Assembly (NCBI RefSeq): GCF_051622035.1 | Contig: NC_135360.1 | Span: 4,402,001-4,466,000 of the forward strand | Origin: Arctopsyche grandis | Lineage: Eukaryota; Arthropoda; Insecta; Trichoptera; Hydropsychidae | Length of the DNA stretch: 64,000 nucleotides | Direction of reading: 5' to 3' | In this document: piece after piece, positions 1 through 11,500 of the stretch | Layout: each line of letters begins with the position of its first letter | Numbering within the stretch: the first letter of the stretch is position 1 | Notes under the pieces: model-generated | The model's input: the letters and a program-made list of their open reading frames with translations, nothing else | The model's database searches: none | What the model was told of the DNA's origin: nothing | Made by a program: the position numbers and the translations under genes

Positions 1-632
1 GCATCCTCGAAAAGGATTGCTCGCAAAGATATGTTGTAACAATCGGTATGAAAATCTCAAGAGCTTAATTAAGACATTACCATTTGTTGAGAGCGTTGTT
101 GTTCTGAAGAGTTGCTGTCGAACCTGGCTCTGCTGAATTTCCGCCGAACCCCTGAGATTGACACACCGAACCCCTGGGGTTCGATCGAACCCTGGTTAAG
201 AACCACTGTTCTAATGTTAATGTACGGCATAATAGGAAAAGAGCTCAAAAACCTATTTACAATTTTTATGAATTCGTTGATGAATACTATTTGTTTCTGA
301 TTTTTTTTTTTTACGATGAAATAACATTTAATACAATTAAAGTACTAAAAAAAATATATACCTATGTATGTATGATAATTGACTTTAATAAATGTATAAA
401 TTGGTCGGTAAATATTCAATTTATGTATATGTCGATTGATTAGTATGTTTTTTATGTTAAATTAGTTCTATTGTGCAATTCACAATAAAACAATTTTTAC
501 ATGCCTCATATCGGGTTGCTTTCGCTTTTTCATCTGACGAAATTTGGGGTTTTTTTTATTATAGGTGAAAACGATGGAACGATTTTATAATTGTATAGAT
601 TGGGCATTTTAAGATTATTTACTGACCAAACT
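1..632. other. AT-rich sequence at left edge, no gene seen
   Basis: No exon with convincing coding character was found. Bases about 210-265 (GTACGGCATAATAGGAAAAG and following) match a dispersed repeat that recurs at 21857-21960, 31436-31545 and, inverted, near 44940-45000. If the VhaAC45 gene downstream has further 5' exons they must lie off the left edge or are not recognisable here. Confidence 0.5.
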
Positions 633-1015
633 GATCATTGTCTAAATGGTCAGTAACCATATACAAGGCTTGGTCAGTAATCGCACGCATGATTTGATCC
701 GTAACCACATACATGACTGGGTCAGTAATCACACACACAGGATTTGGTCAGTCACCACATACAAGACTTGTTCAGTAACCACATACAATACTTGTTCAGT
801 AACCATATACATACAATGATTGGTCAGTAAACATATACACCACTTGGTCAGTGGCCATATACACCACTTGGTCAGTAGCCATATACACGATTTGGTCAGT
901 AACAACATACAATACTTAGTAACTACATACATACAATGCTCGATCGGTAACCATATACACGACTTGGTCAGTAGCCATATACACGACTTGGTCAGTGACA
1001 ACATACACGTAACCG
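633..1015. repeat. Minisatellite, about 24-28 bp unit
   Basis: About fourteen degenerate head-to-tail copies of a unit reading roughly TTGGTCAGTAACCATATACA with variants in the last bases. Open frames seen on both strands across it arise from the repetition and are not evidence of coding. A single related TGACC/GGTCA context continues in neighbouring sequence to about 1760. Confidence 0.85.
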
Positions 1016-1914
1016 TATTTAATAATTGACCAAACTATTTAGTCGCCAAAACAATACTTTATCTACTGATACTTCATATTTAGATAAAGAAAAGATAATA
1101 AATATCGTATATCTCGAAATATGTTTACATATGCACTTGTTTTATAAAATTTGCATTACAAACTTCGCTTTGATCATTGAAAAAAATATTTGCTACTTAA
1201 AAAGCGGATGAAATGTGCATTAAAATGATAGATGAACTGTATCGGCAAAGTCTCTACTGGATTCCTTCTTTTTTACTCTTCGGCTTGCGACCTTCGACAC
1301 CTACGACCTTGGCTTCGACTCTAAGACCTGACATCATCGTTCATTATTTTTACAGTTGTCAATAGTGGAAGACTGCAACGTTGCCACTTTTTACAAAACC
1401 TCTTCTTACTTCAGAATCGATTTTGTCGTGTGACGAAGTTTGGGTTTGCCATTTTGCTCGGTTTGGTCATTGCATCTATTTTGTATTCTGATGCTAAAAT
1501 CTATTTTTTAGAATGATCGTTTCATATATTATTTTTAATGTTCCCTTTATAATGCCAACATATTGTATGCGATGCACAATACAAGATTGTTGAATGCACC
1601 GAAAATAATGCAAATTTTGAATGCACAAACATTTTTTTTAAGATACCAAAGTATTCCTCTCAATGTACAGTTAAATCGCACCCCTTCTAAAACCATCCGT
1701 TGATAAATATACACTAGATTATTATAATTACTGACCATTTATTATTATATTTAGTGACCAAAGGCATTTAAAGTCACCGACTACATACATACATGTTGAG
1801 CGTAAACCAGGCGTCGCCCAGGTCAAAATTATAAATGATATATACTGTGTAGTGTATTTAGAGAAATTAAAATTTATTCATTATTGATCATGACGATTTA
1901 TTTAAACTTTTCAG
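1016..1914. other. AT-rich sequence upstream of VhaAC45 exon, nothing recognised
   Basis: No gene, structural RNA or element with clear ends could be identified. It ends in the splice acceptor of the next feature (TTTTCAG, 1908-1914). Confidence 0.4.
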
Positions 1915-2367
1915 AGAGTGTAATCTACACGCCAAAAGATGGGGATTCGATGGTGATGTCTGCGAGAGATGTGTACGCACCGATCGGATTTTCATACTCG
2001 TGCCATCAGAATACTGTTTACCGTAGCGAAAACGGCACCGTTTCATTCACATCCCTTCAGGTAATCACACCGAGGAGACTGTTTTATCATTGTGATCGAT
2101 CTAATGTGTATTGTTTTCTAATATATACCGATGTGATGTTTGTTCGATCAGATTCAACCGTTCTTCAACGCCACTACCAATGGTCGCTTCGCTTCGTCGT
2201 ACGACTGCGTCGGAACGATGACCGTGCCGATCTGGACGGGGCTGTTCATAGTGTTCCTGCTGCTCATCATAATCATCGGGGGCGTTATAATGATGATGGA
2301 CATCAAGACGATGGATCGGTTCGACGATCCCAAGGGGAAAACTATCACCATAAACGCTGCCGAATAG
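1915..2367 (+). CDS. VhaAC45: V-type ATPase accessory subunit S1 (Ac45), last two exons
   Basis: C-terminal part of ATP6AP1/Ac45, a type I membrane protein that joins the Vo sector of the vacuolar proton pump in secretory and endolysosomal membranes and guides its assembly. Two exons are visible: 1915-2060 (acceptor TTTTCAG, donor CAG|GTAATC) and 2152-2367 (acceptor GATCAG, TAG stop); both join in phase 0. The first encodes luminal sequence with VYAPIGFSYSCHQN and an NGT glycosylation site; the second has FNATTNGR, then YDCVGTMTVPIW, a hydrophobic membrane span (about 20 residues, rich in L and I), and the cytoplasmic tail MDIKTMDRFDDPKG ending NAAE. The TMDRFDDPKG tail is diagnostic of the family. 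The earlier exons, including the signal peptide and most of the luminal domain, are not in the window, so the gene is partial at the left. The first exon begins inside a codon. Confidence 0.93.
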
Positions 2368-4091
2368 ATGAAATTTTCAATATGTATCATATTAATATTA
2401 TAAATATATATATATATATTTATTTATCGTTGAAATTATTAGTAAGAACAGATTGGCTACAAACAAACGGCAGTAAAAAAGTGTGATATCCGTCCTTCCT
2501 GTTCAACAAAATAGTGATTATATATTAAAAAAAAAAAAAGTAGTAAGATTTGTCGACGTAGACAATACACCACCGTTAGAACGAATTCAAGTTTATTATT
2601 ATTATATATATATATATATAATATTTTACGACGTTTTGAAGATAGAAAAAAAAATGTTTAATTATTTTTGTGATATAAATCGCCGAGCGTTCACGCAATA
2701 ATTGCAGGTCTATTGAATATTAAATTTTTTTATTAATTGATAAATGAAAATATACGCTATTTTTTTATATATACATACATTGACTAACATCGGCTGAATT
2801 ATTGAAAACAAGTTTGTGACTTTGGTGGTCACCCAGTTCATCGTAGATTGTAGAAATAAATGGTGCTTAATTAAACCTGTATTCTCAAAAAAGAAGAAAA
2901 AACATTAAAAAAATAATATAATAGATGTACAGTATGTGTACATACATATATATGTTGTGTGAGTGTGTGTGTGTATTATACTTTCAAATGCCGAGACTGC
3001 TAATTTTCGACTTGTTATTGAAGGATGTAAGTAGAGATGCTTAAGATAACCTGCGGCATCGATATTCGCCAGGCAAAGCTGACAGAATCGCGCGCGGTCT
3101 GCTCAGTGCAAGCGACACCACATGTTGACTTAAGCAAACGTTAATGATGCTTTCAACTTAGCTCGAGTGCGTGTTCAACTGTCATCTATTAACACAATCT
3201 CTACTGACATATCTAACTGTAACTTTGCGTCAATGGCCTGCGCGTAGAGATCGGCCAGTCTACGTTGATTTTAAAATTTGAGCCGTTTGTTGGTGGTAGA
3301 AGAAGGCGCCATTTTGTTTATTCAAATGCTGCGCCATTTTGTTTCTGTTTTCAAACGCTATTATATACTGGCTGGTTGTTGTTCTGTTTTTATACTGTCG
3401 TTGGGTGCATTTGAACAAATCAAAAAACATAGTTATTATTTAAATTTATAGCTTCGACGTGCATGTATGTATGTATGTATGGTTGGTTGGTTGGTTATTG
3501 TTAAACACACGGAGTTTTGCATTTCGTATCCGTTGTTTAGAATACTTTTTTTGTTCATATTTAGAGATTTGCACAAAATGATTATATAATATAATGTGAA
3601 ATTGTTCGCATCATAAACGCTGCTCCGTTGCGAATTATTATACATTTCGTTCGATTCTGTCGTACAACGAAGGTGTTTTTTGAACTGCGAACACTATATA
3701 GGAAAACTTTCAAGTATTATGTATAAAATAGATATTGTATTTGTAAATATGTTTATATATATATATTTATATTTTCCTTCGCCTTTTGTGCGTGCGACGG
3801 TGAAATAATTTTCACCGAATCACAAATCTACATTTGAGATTCATTCCATTGTGTGTTTTGATTTTTTTTCGTTTCATTTTTATTTGTTTCACACTTATGT
3901 ATGAATTATAATTTAATTTAAATTGTTTTATTTCGTTTGTTTTTTTATTTTTCGAAACCTGCCCACGTTTAAAATTCATCGACCGAGACAATAATGTAAA
4001 ATATTGCATGTTTTAGAGCGCATTGCCGACACTCTATATGGGACAAAGCTTTAGATTTATGGCCGACGCTTCCGTATCGGTCTTCGAAGCT
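2368..4091. other. 3' UTR and intergenic AT-rich sequence
   Basis: Probably begins with the VhaAC45 3' UTR. Contains TA-rich tracts, a GT/TG tract near 2950, a TATG/GGTT microsatellite at about 3463-3497 and an AATAAA at about 2856 that could be a poly(A) signal. No other gene was recognised. Confidence 0.4.
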
Positions 4092-4903
4092 CTTAGGGCG
4101 AAAACACACTGAGTGGTATGCAGTGGCAGCTCGTCCACATGGACTGCGGGCTGCAGCCTCCCAGTACAGTACAAATTCATGCAATTTTTGTCGTCCACAT
4201 GGGCTGCAGGCTGCAGACCTCCCAGTATAGTACACGTGTATGCTATTTTTTGTTTTCATTCGATCACCGGTTTGGTTAACGAGCTACTACTACCTAATTA
4301 ATCTCTGCAGCCCCCCCCCCCACTGCAAACCAAGGACACATGACGTCCCATACCACCAGTGGTGGCTCGTGAGATTTCGTAGTGGGGGGGGGCTGCAGAG
4401 ATTATTCAGGCTGTAGTAGCTCGTTAACCAATCCGGTGATCGAATGAAAACAAAAATAGCTTGGATATGTACTATACTGGGAGGTCTGCAGCCCCGCAGC
4501 CCACGTGGATGGCAAAAATAGCATGCATTTGTACTGTACTGGGAGGTCTGCAGCCCCGAAGCCCATGTGGATGACAAAAATAGCATGCATTTGTACTGTA
4601 CTGGGAGGACTGCAGCCCCGCAGCCCATACGGACGAGCCGCCATTGGTGTAGTTGCACGTGCAGAATGCATATGTTTGGGAGGTAGCACGTGTATGCATA
4701 TCCACATGCAACCGACAAGTTTCTCCTACATTTCTTCAAATATGGGATTCACTGTTAGCGATCACTGTCAAGCAAGGATACAATATCACCGAAAACACTC
4801 CAGGGGGTGATTTTTAGCTAGGGGTGCTGCGTTTTTTTCACATGTTTCAAAGTATATAAAAAAAAAAACACGTACCACTCAGTGTGTTTTCGTCCTTAAT
4901 AAC
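4092..4903. mobile_element. Non-autonomous DNA transposon with TIRs and large internal palindrome
   Basis: The ends are inverted repeats: GGGCGAAAACACACTGAGTG on the left (from about 4096) and its complement CACTCAGTGTGTTTTCGTCC on the right (to about 4898), both next to TTA/TTAA. No transposase is present. Inside, 4150-4305 is inversely repeated in 4395-4630, giving a long potential stem around a 90-bp centre containing a C run and a G run. Related right ends occur at 50690-51005, 58950-59250 and 62650-62855. The superfamily is not clear to me. Confidence 0.7.
4469..4655 (+). repeat. Three 62-bp tandem units inside the TIR element
   Basis: GTACTRTACTGGGAGG starts at 4469, 4531 and 4593, giving an exact 62-bp spacing. 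Each unit also carries CTGCAGCCCCG and AAAAATAGCATGC. The inverted left arm of the same element holds divergent copies. Confidence 0.8.
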
Positions 4904-5600
4904 GTGAAAAGTAAATTACATTTAAAATTGCTTATTATTATTATCACCGTCGACAACCCGCAATAGGGGGTCTTCCACACTACCACTGCCCTGCTTTGTT
5001 CTATAGACGGTGAAAACAAACTTACATATATATTCAAAGTCGAACTTTAAACACCGTCAGCATTTTTTGCGCTTATCTCATTGAATCGAACAAAAATTGA
5101 CAACGACTTCAAAGCTTTGATGTTCGTTTATTAAAAAAAAAAAAAATACTATATTTAAAGACTTCATAATAATTTATACGTTATAAAAATAACTTTGACA
5201 ATATTATATTAAAATTAAATTCACATGAAATGTATGTACATATATAATTGTGCGACGTTGGTGTTATATCGATGATGATTTATGAATAAATTTATTAAAT
5301 ATATGTGTGTCACAGTAAAAGCGAAAAATTTCGTAAATGTACACACTTACTGGTCGATGCATATGTTTGTGTGACATTTTAGTATTTAAGTATATGCTAA
5401 ATATTAAATTGTTTACTATTCCTAATAAATGTGTTCATAAACTAGACAATCCAAGGGTACATTTCGTTCGTCCGTAAACACGAACCAATCTGGACAGTGA
5501 CAGTGTACACAAAAGAACAAATTGAAAAACAAACTATGTAGTTTGTTCATGCATTAGTTCAATCGTTTGTCCCAACTACTATGTGTGTATGTATGCTTAC
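4904..5600. other. AT-rich intergenic sequence
   Basis: No gene or bounded element recognised. A short repeat reading GGAATTATAGCAATGTTGTA begins nearby at 5629 and recurs at 5952 and 12246. Confidence 0.4.
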
Positions 5601-5704
5601 CCCGGATTGCAATATTTTTAATAAACGGGAATTATAGCAATGTTGTAATGAGGCTTCCATAGGATTTCCGTTTTCCGGATTTTTCCGGATTGCAATATTT
5701 TTAA

Positions 5705-5942
5705 CACATTCAGCCCAGCGCGTGATTTCATACATTTGCCCGTGTGGCGGCACTGTCACGCGTATCGGCACCCAATTACGCGTGACAGCATTAAATCACT
5801 TTATATAATGAGTTGTCCCTAAATCTTTAGAGCTTTATAGAAATTTTAGTGTTGGGGTGCTCAATGAAGTGGAACCGTAAAATTATAGTCTGCTATAGCA
5901 CTATCCGCGTGGCCACCGGTGGTACACGCCGGGTTGAACGTG
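5705..5942. mobile_element. TTAA-flanked MITE (piggyBac-like)
   Basis: A 238-bp element with direct TTAA duplications at 5701-5704 and 5943-5946. Its ends, CACATTCAGCCCAGCGCGTG on the left and the complement of CACGTTCAACCCGGCG on the right, are imperfect inverted repeats. It sits inside a dispersed repeat whose uninterrupted form lies just upstream (ATATTTTTAATAAAC at 5613-5627), which shows the unoccupied TTAA site. Target TTAA duplication is the hallmark of piggyBac-type insertion; no transposase is encoded. Confidence 0.8.
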
Positions 5943-6603
5943 TTAATAAACAGGAATTATAGCAATGTTGTAATAAGGCTTCCATAGGATTTCCTTTTTA
6001 AATACTTTTTGACAGTTAAAAGTTTCATACAACACCTGTTGTCGCATGAAATAATTCGTGTATGAACAAACTAGTACGTTCGTGAACGAACCGGAGTGAA
6101 CACTCGGACTGTAACACATTAGTGAAAGTATAATATCATGAAAACATAGTCATCTTACATTGAAAGCACTCGTTTCATTATATTTGGAAATAATTCGTAC
6201 GTTTAGTTTGCATATGTGTACCTACTAGAAAATCAGATATATGTAATTATTTACCGATGCGGTGCAAACGATCGACAGACTGAACCACAGATTAACGACA
6301 CGTGTACCTTATGCGTGCGCACTGCTCGCACTTACACTAAGCGAAATCTACCCGAAGTCCCGACACACCTACCCCTGTATACGTTCTGTGCTTCTGATAC
6401 TTTAGTTCCGAATTTTGCCTTATTAAACTCGCTAGAAAGATCCAACTCAATTTTAATAATTGCATCTGTGCACATCGAAAGGCTACTCGTCATCTGATGT
6501 GCAATCTATCATTCGTGAAGTGGAGAATTGCGTTTAAAGTAGCCATCCAGTTAATCTGTGGTTCAGTCTGTCTGGCGCTTGTCGATCGTTTGCACCAAAC
6601 CCA
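5877..6603 (+). repeat. Duplicated 0.7-kb segment, copy 1
   Basis: Runs parallel, at high identity with small gaps, to 12172-12921 inside the P450 gene. The shared block starts in the right half of the TTAA MITE, passes through the GGAATTATAGCAATGTTGTA repeat and ends with the long-TIR MITE at 6261-6595. Confidence 0.8.
6261..6595. mobile_element. MITE with about 47-bp TIRs, copy 1
   Basis: The left end GGTGCAAACGATCGACAGAC and the right end, complement of GGTGCAAACGATCGACAAGC, are inverted repeats continuing to ACAGATTAAC. The left TIR lacks about 11 bases relative to the right TIR and to the intact copy at 12551-12913. No coding capacity. Confidence 0.75.
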
Positions 6604-6956
6604 ATTATTTACTAGTCAAAGTTTACATTTCATTGCTTTTGAATGCATTTATATTACTAAATTGTCAAGTAAGTGTATACATTTACTGCATTTATTGTAA
6701 CACATGCATATGTACGTGTGAACGATGATTATAATCGGTATTGTTATGGAAGCTTTTACGTTATGTATTTTAGTGTATAAATAATATTTAGTACAATAAA
6801 CCATTGATTAGTATGAAATGCGTATCTGAATATTTCATCAGAACTGCACGTGCACGAAAAATTGTAGTGCGATGCCTGAAACATCTTCGTCTTGTTTAGA
6901 ATTGCACGAGGGTTTAGCCGGGTTCTGAAGAACGCTGGTTAAGTGTTGGCAAATCA

Positions 6957-8537
6957 CTATTTTCTATGCGAAAGTATAATGTTGTTGCCGTCGCGTGCTC
7001 GTACTGATATATCAGTCGACAAGCGTAGGTCTCTGACCGACGGCTGATCGGCTCTGCAGCTCAATTTGAACTTTTGCAGCACTGCAACGGTCATTATCTT
7101 CACGGAGATCATCGCGTACAGCTTACCTATTATATATAAAAGTAATATTGTATATTAATATATATGTATATATAAAAGTTTATAAAGTAATAGTTACAAA
7201 ATACACTCACCGATGCAAACTCGGAGGCCCGAGCTGAACGGCACGTAGGCGTATTGCGGCCTGGACGCGACCTCCTCGGCCAGGAAGTGATCCGGATAGA
7301 ATTCTTCGGGTCGCTTCCAATATTTAGGATTTCTGTGCACGTCAAACAGTGCCATCATCACAGACACACCTTCCGGTATCTTCAAATCGTCTGAAAATGA
7401 ATCCCTTTGTGACTTTTTGGTTCGTCGTCGGACGGCTTCTAGTATGTGTAGTTTGAATACTCACCGTCTAGTTTGAATTCTTCTTTGTTGATTCTGACGA
7501 TGAACGGAGCTATCGGGAAGAGTCTGATGGTTTCTTTTATGCACCGTTCCAAAAATGTTAGTTCGGAGCACGCGGACGAATCTAAGGGTCCGCCATTTGG
7601 TCCGAGTGTCTCGTTGAATTCCTTCACCACTTGTTCCTGAAACACTTATTGTATTATTGTTTATGTTGAATGTATTGTTCTGTAATGTTATCGGTTGAGA
7701 ATAAAGGTCGTGTTTGATTTGATCGATGCCTTTTATTGAGTGCTGATTTTGGCCAACGTTACCTGGTAGTGTGGGTGCATCGCCAGCATTTTCAGACAAA
7801 AGCACGTTATCGAAGCTATGGTGTCGGAACTCTGTAAGTACATTAAAGGTATGATGTAAATAGTAATGTTCAAATTAAGTTTTAGTTATTATTTTGAATA
7901 AAAACACAAATTTTTTTTTTACTACCGCCATCTATGTATAAAATTAATGACTACCAACTGTCACCGAGATTAAAAATGTTCGGACTTGAAAAGCTTCTTA
8001 AACGATATTTTATCTCAATCGTAATGGCGGAGGATCCATTTACTTATATTGATGACCAAAATGAGCAGTATGGCAAAGTATGAAAACGATCGGATAAGAG
8101 GCAAACTTTTTCCTGAATTGTAATCGTAAGTGAAACGTAAAGGAGGTATGTAATATGTAAACACACAAGACACGTCTTCACTTGTCAACGAACCGAAAGA
8201 TTGCATATTACAAAAACGACGTTAATTCCGGGAATATCTAATAGTTTGTCTCGAGCTTTCTTCGTGACTTGTTGTATACATTTTTTATTGATCTATTGTG
8301 TGGCAGCCCTAGTGAAAAAAAAAGTATGGCAACCCTAGTGAAATTTTTCGTTGGATCGATTGCGGCTCACCAATTATGTCAGTTAAAAATATTAAAATAA
8401 TTTATTGATTAGTCAAATAACGTTTTTTTATAAATTGAAAATACGTGGCGTTGGGGCGCGCGCTTTCTACAAACGCGTGGCGATTAATAGGGCTGTATGT
8501 ATACCCGAAATCTTAATTTTGTTGCCGTTCCTTTCTT

Positions 8538-8591
<54 letters not shown>

Positions 8592-11500
8592 AGTGAATGC
8601 GACAATATATATCATCAATATATTTATTGAGTGAATGCGACAGTTGCGCCTCGACCAGATAATACCTATTTTAAATCGACAAAATCGAGGTTTCGTATTC
8701 TCCAGTTTTCTCCTCCGAAACTGGACCAATTTAAAAAAAAAATTCATCATCGTTATGAGAAAGATATTTTTTGTTTGTGAGGTTGTATTTTTTTAAAAAT
8801 CAACCGTTAAATAGACTATTCGTGTGTGTAATAAAGAGGCGATTTTATAGATGTTTGGCGGCTCCTAGCTCCTACAAAAAATAACTAATAAAAAAAAATA
8901 AAACCACAGAAACATGCCAATGGTGGATATCCATAGCATATCAAAAAATAATTTATCTAGTGCCATAATTGAGGAAGGGAGAAGTGTAATACGTTTGTAT
9001 GGACAAGGCGCTGGTGTCCAGCCCTCTTAAGTGGTTAAGATGGCTTTACTATCACTAATTTGAATAAAAGGCAAAAACTTACAGCCATGAACATAGTTAA
9101 CATTTCATCTACCATTTCTTCATCAGTGATTTTTAAGGTGTTATCATATTGGGCATTTACTAATTGTTCAATTGCAGTGCCAATTTTTTTATCATGTCCG
9201 TCTTCGTATTCAACGTCTGCCTTACCGCCATTTTTATCGCTGTAATTCGAATCTATTATCCTGTTCATTATTTCAACTTGCTTTTCATCCTTTTTCTTGT
9301 GTATAACCTAAAACAAATAAAACTGATAGATTTTATTGAAATTCCATATATAAATGCATACACAGGGGCGGCTCTTGATTTTAGAAACAGGTGGGGCACG
9401 AGGAGGCTAAAGCCCCCCCCCCCCTCTATATATTTATTTATTTCCAAAAAAAATTTACTTAATATATTTTTAGTTATATTTTATGCAAGGAAGATGACTG
9501 TTCTTAAAAAGCAAAAATGTGATAAATGAAAAGTATTTAATGATTAAATTGTCTTATCGTGATTGAAAATTTAAGCATACCTTATAAAATATAGTTGAAA
9601 TGGCGAAAAAAGTTGACGGTATCATGTATTTTTCGAATCGTGTACAGCAGGGTTTCCCAAATGTCCCTATGTTCCGAGGAACACCAGTGTTCCGTTGAAC
9701 CTGAATAGGTGTTCCGCGACAATTTGGAAAGATTTTATACACAGCAACACTTCTTATTGGATAATTCAACAAAACAAAGTAATTCAGGCAAAATTTTGTT
9801 GAAGTTTTAACATCTTTCATGGTTGATAAAAGTGCAATGAAGTTAACTTATAATGATTACAAGGCAAAAGTATTACAATTTTTAATACAAGAGATAAAAT
9901 TTCTTGATAACAAAATATAATATTGGATTTCATCTATGTAGTTGAATCTAAAAATTTTGTAAGTTTTCCTGCCTGACATGAATGCTTGAATGAATTAAAT
10001 TTTAAAATAAATCAATAAGTTTCCATAGTATTTTTAGAACACCTATATAACTTGAAAACAAGTCCTGCAATATTTTCCGAAAACTAGTTGGGACGATTCC
10101 TGGGTTCGAAATCCATTTTCTGTGACAGCTAAACCAGTAGGCTTAAACGGAAGTGGGTCTAACTCACGGCACCGAAAGTAAAGTGAAAAAGTCGAAAGGC
10201 AAAGATCGAAAATCGAAAGATCTTAAGTCGAAAAATCAAAAAAAAAAAAAGGGTGCATGGTAAACGGTATAATATATATCTGCGGCATGCGGTGAAATTA
10301 TCTCTCTTTTTGTCATACAGCCTTGTTTAATGTGCGCGCGCAGGATACGGACGGGAAATCCTGTTTCTCATGTTCCTGTTGTATCCTGCTCCCGCAAATT
10401 AAGTGAGGATGTACGACAGGGGGAGAAAGACTTTTACCGCACGCCACTGATATACATATATACTAACCGTTTTTCATATGTATGCATGATAAACGAATAT
10501 TTTCGACTTTTTCACTGTCGACTTTTTTACGGTCACCCATCAAGAAGATATGCAATTCAAGGACTTAAATCATCAAAGTCATTAAGTGCTTTATTTTTTC
10601 ACATTTTTACGTTTATTTTATATTATTGTTATTTATAAGTATTTTTATAATAGTTTTGATATATTTTTCGCATATTAAAAATACCTGTATCTATTTTTAG
10701 TTTATCATAGGGCCCAAAGCTATTTTCCAGGGCCCGAGTTTCCTCTCGGCAGCTCTGGGAATTACCCAACCTAAAAAATAAGCTAAGTGTTCCGTTAAAA
10801 TTTCCGGGTTTGCCAAGTGTTGCATTGCAGAAATAGTTTGGTAAACCCTGGTGTAGAGAATATACATATGTAGACGCCCGGGTCTGTCGTCGTATTCTGT
10901 CCGAAAGAGACCTTTACACAGCCAACTAAAAGCGACCGTCTATATACGGCAATACGGATCGTTTTTCTCTGCTTCAACTGTCACACAGTACCAGAGTAGC
11001 AGGCAAACTGAAGCTTGCAACCACGGGACCACGCAGACAATCGACTGCACCGAAATGAATTACGAACATGTTCCACTCACCGCGTGGGGACCGGGATAAA
11101 CAAAAACTTGTTGACTTTTGACGAACAATATTAAAAAATTCAGCTAAGTTAGGAGAAATGTGTGTGGGGCGAGCCGCCACTGTACATACGTAAATGTGTT
11201 GAACAGGTAAATATATGCTTACGTCAGATATGAAGGATCGTAGAATTTTCAGAGTTTTAGTTTGAACTTTTGACAAATTGGAGAAACGAAACAGAAAATC
11301 TATTTGCAGCCATGGTTTAGCCATTCTTTCAATGATAATGAAGTACATCATGTACGCCGCCTCCATAAATTCATGATTTAGAGATGCTTGAGCGTTCAAC
11401 TTAATATCCATGACAGTTTCTAAGAAGTTATTACACAATAAAGGAAATGATTTTTTTTTATATATTTATCTAATTCAAAATTACTCACCACACACTATAT

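Noticed and set aside
729-1029. Overlapping open frames of 69 and 91 codons
   Set aside because: They are translations of the minisatellite.
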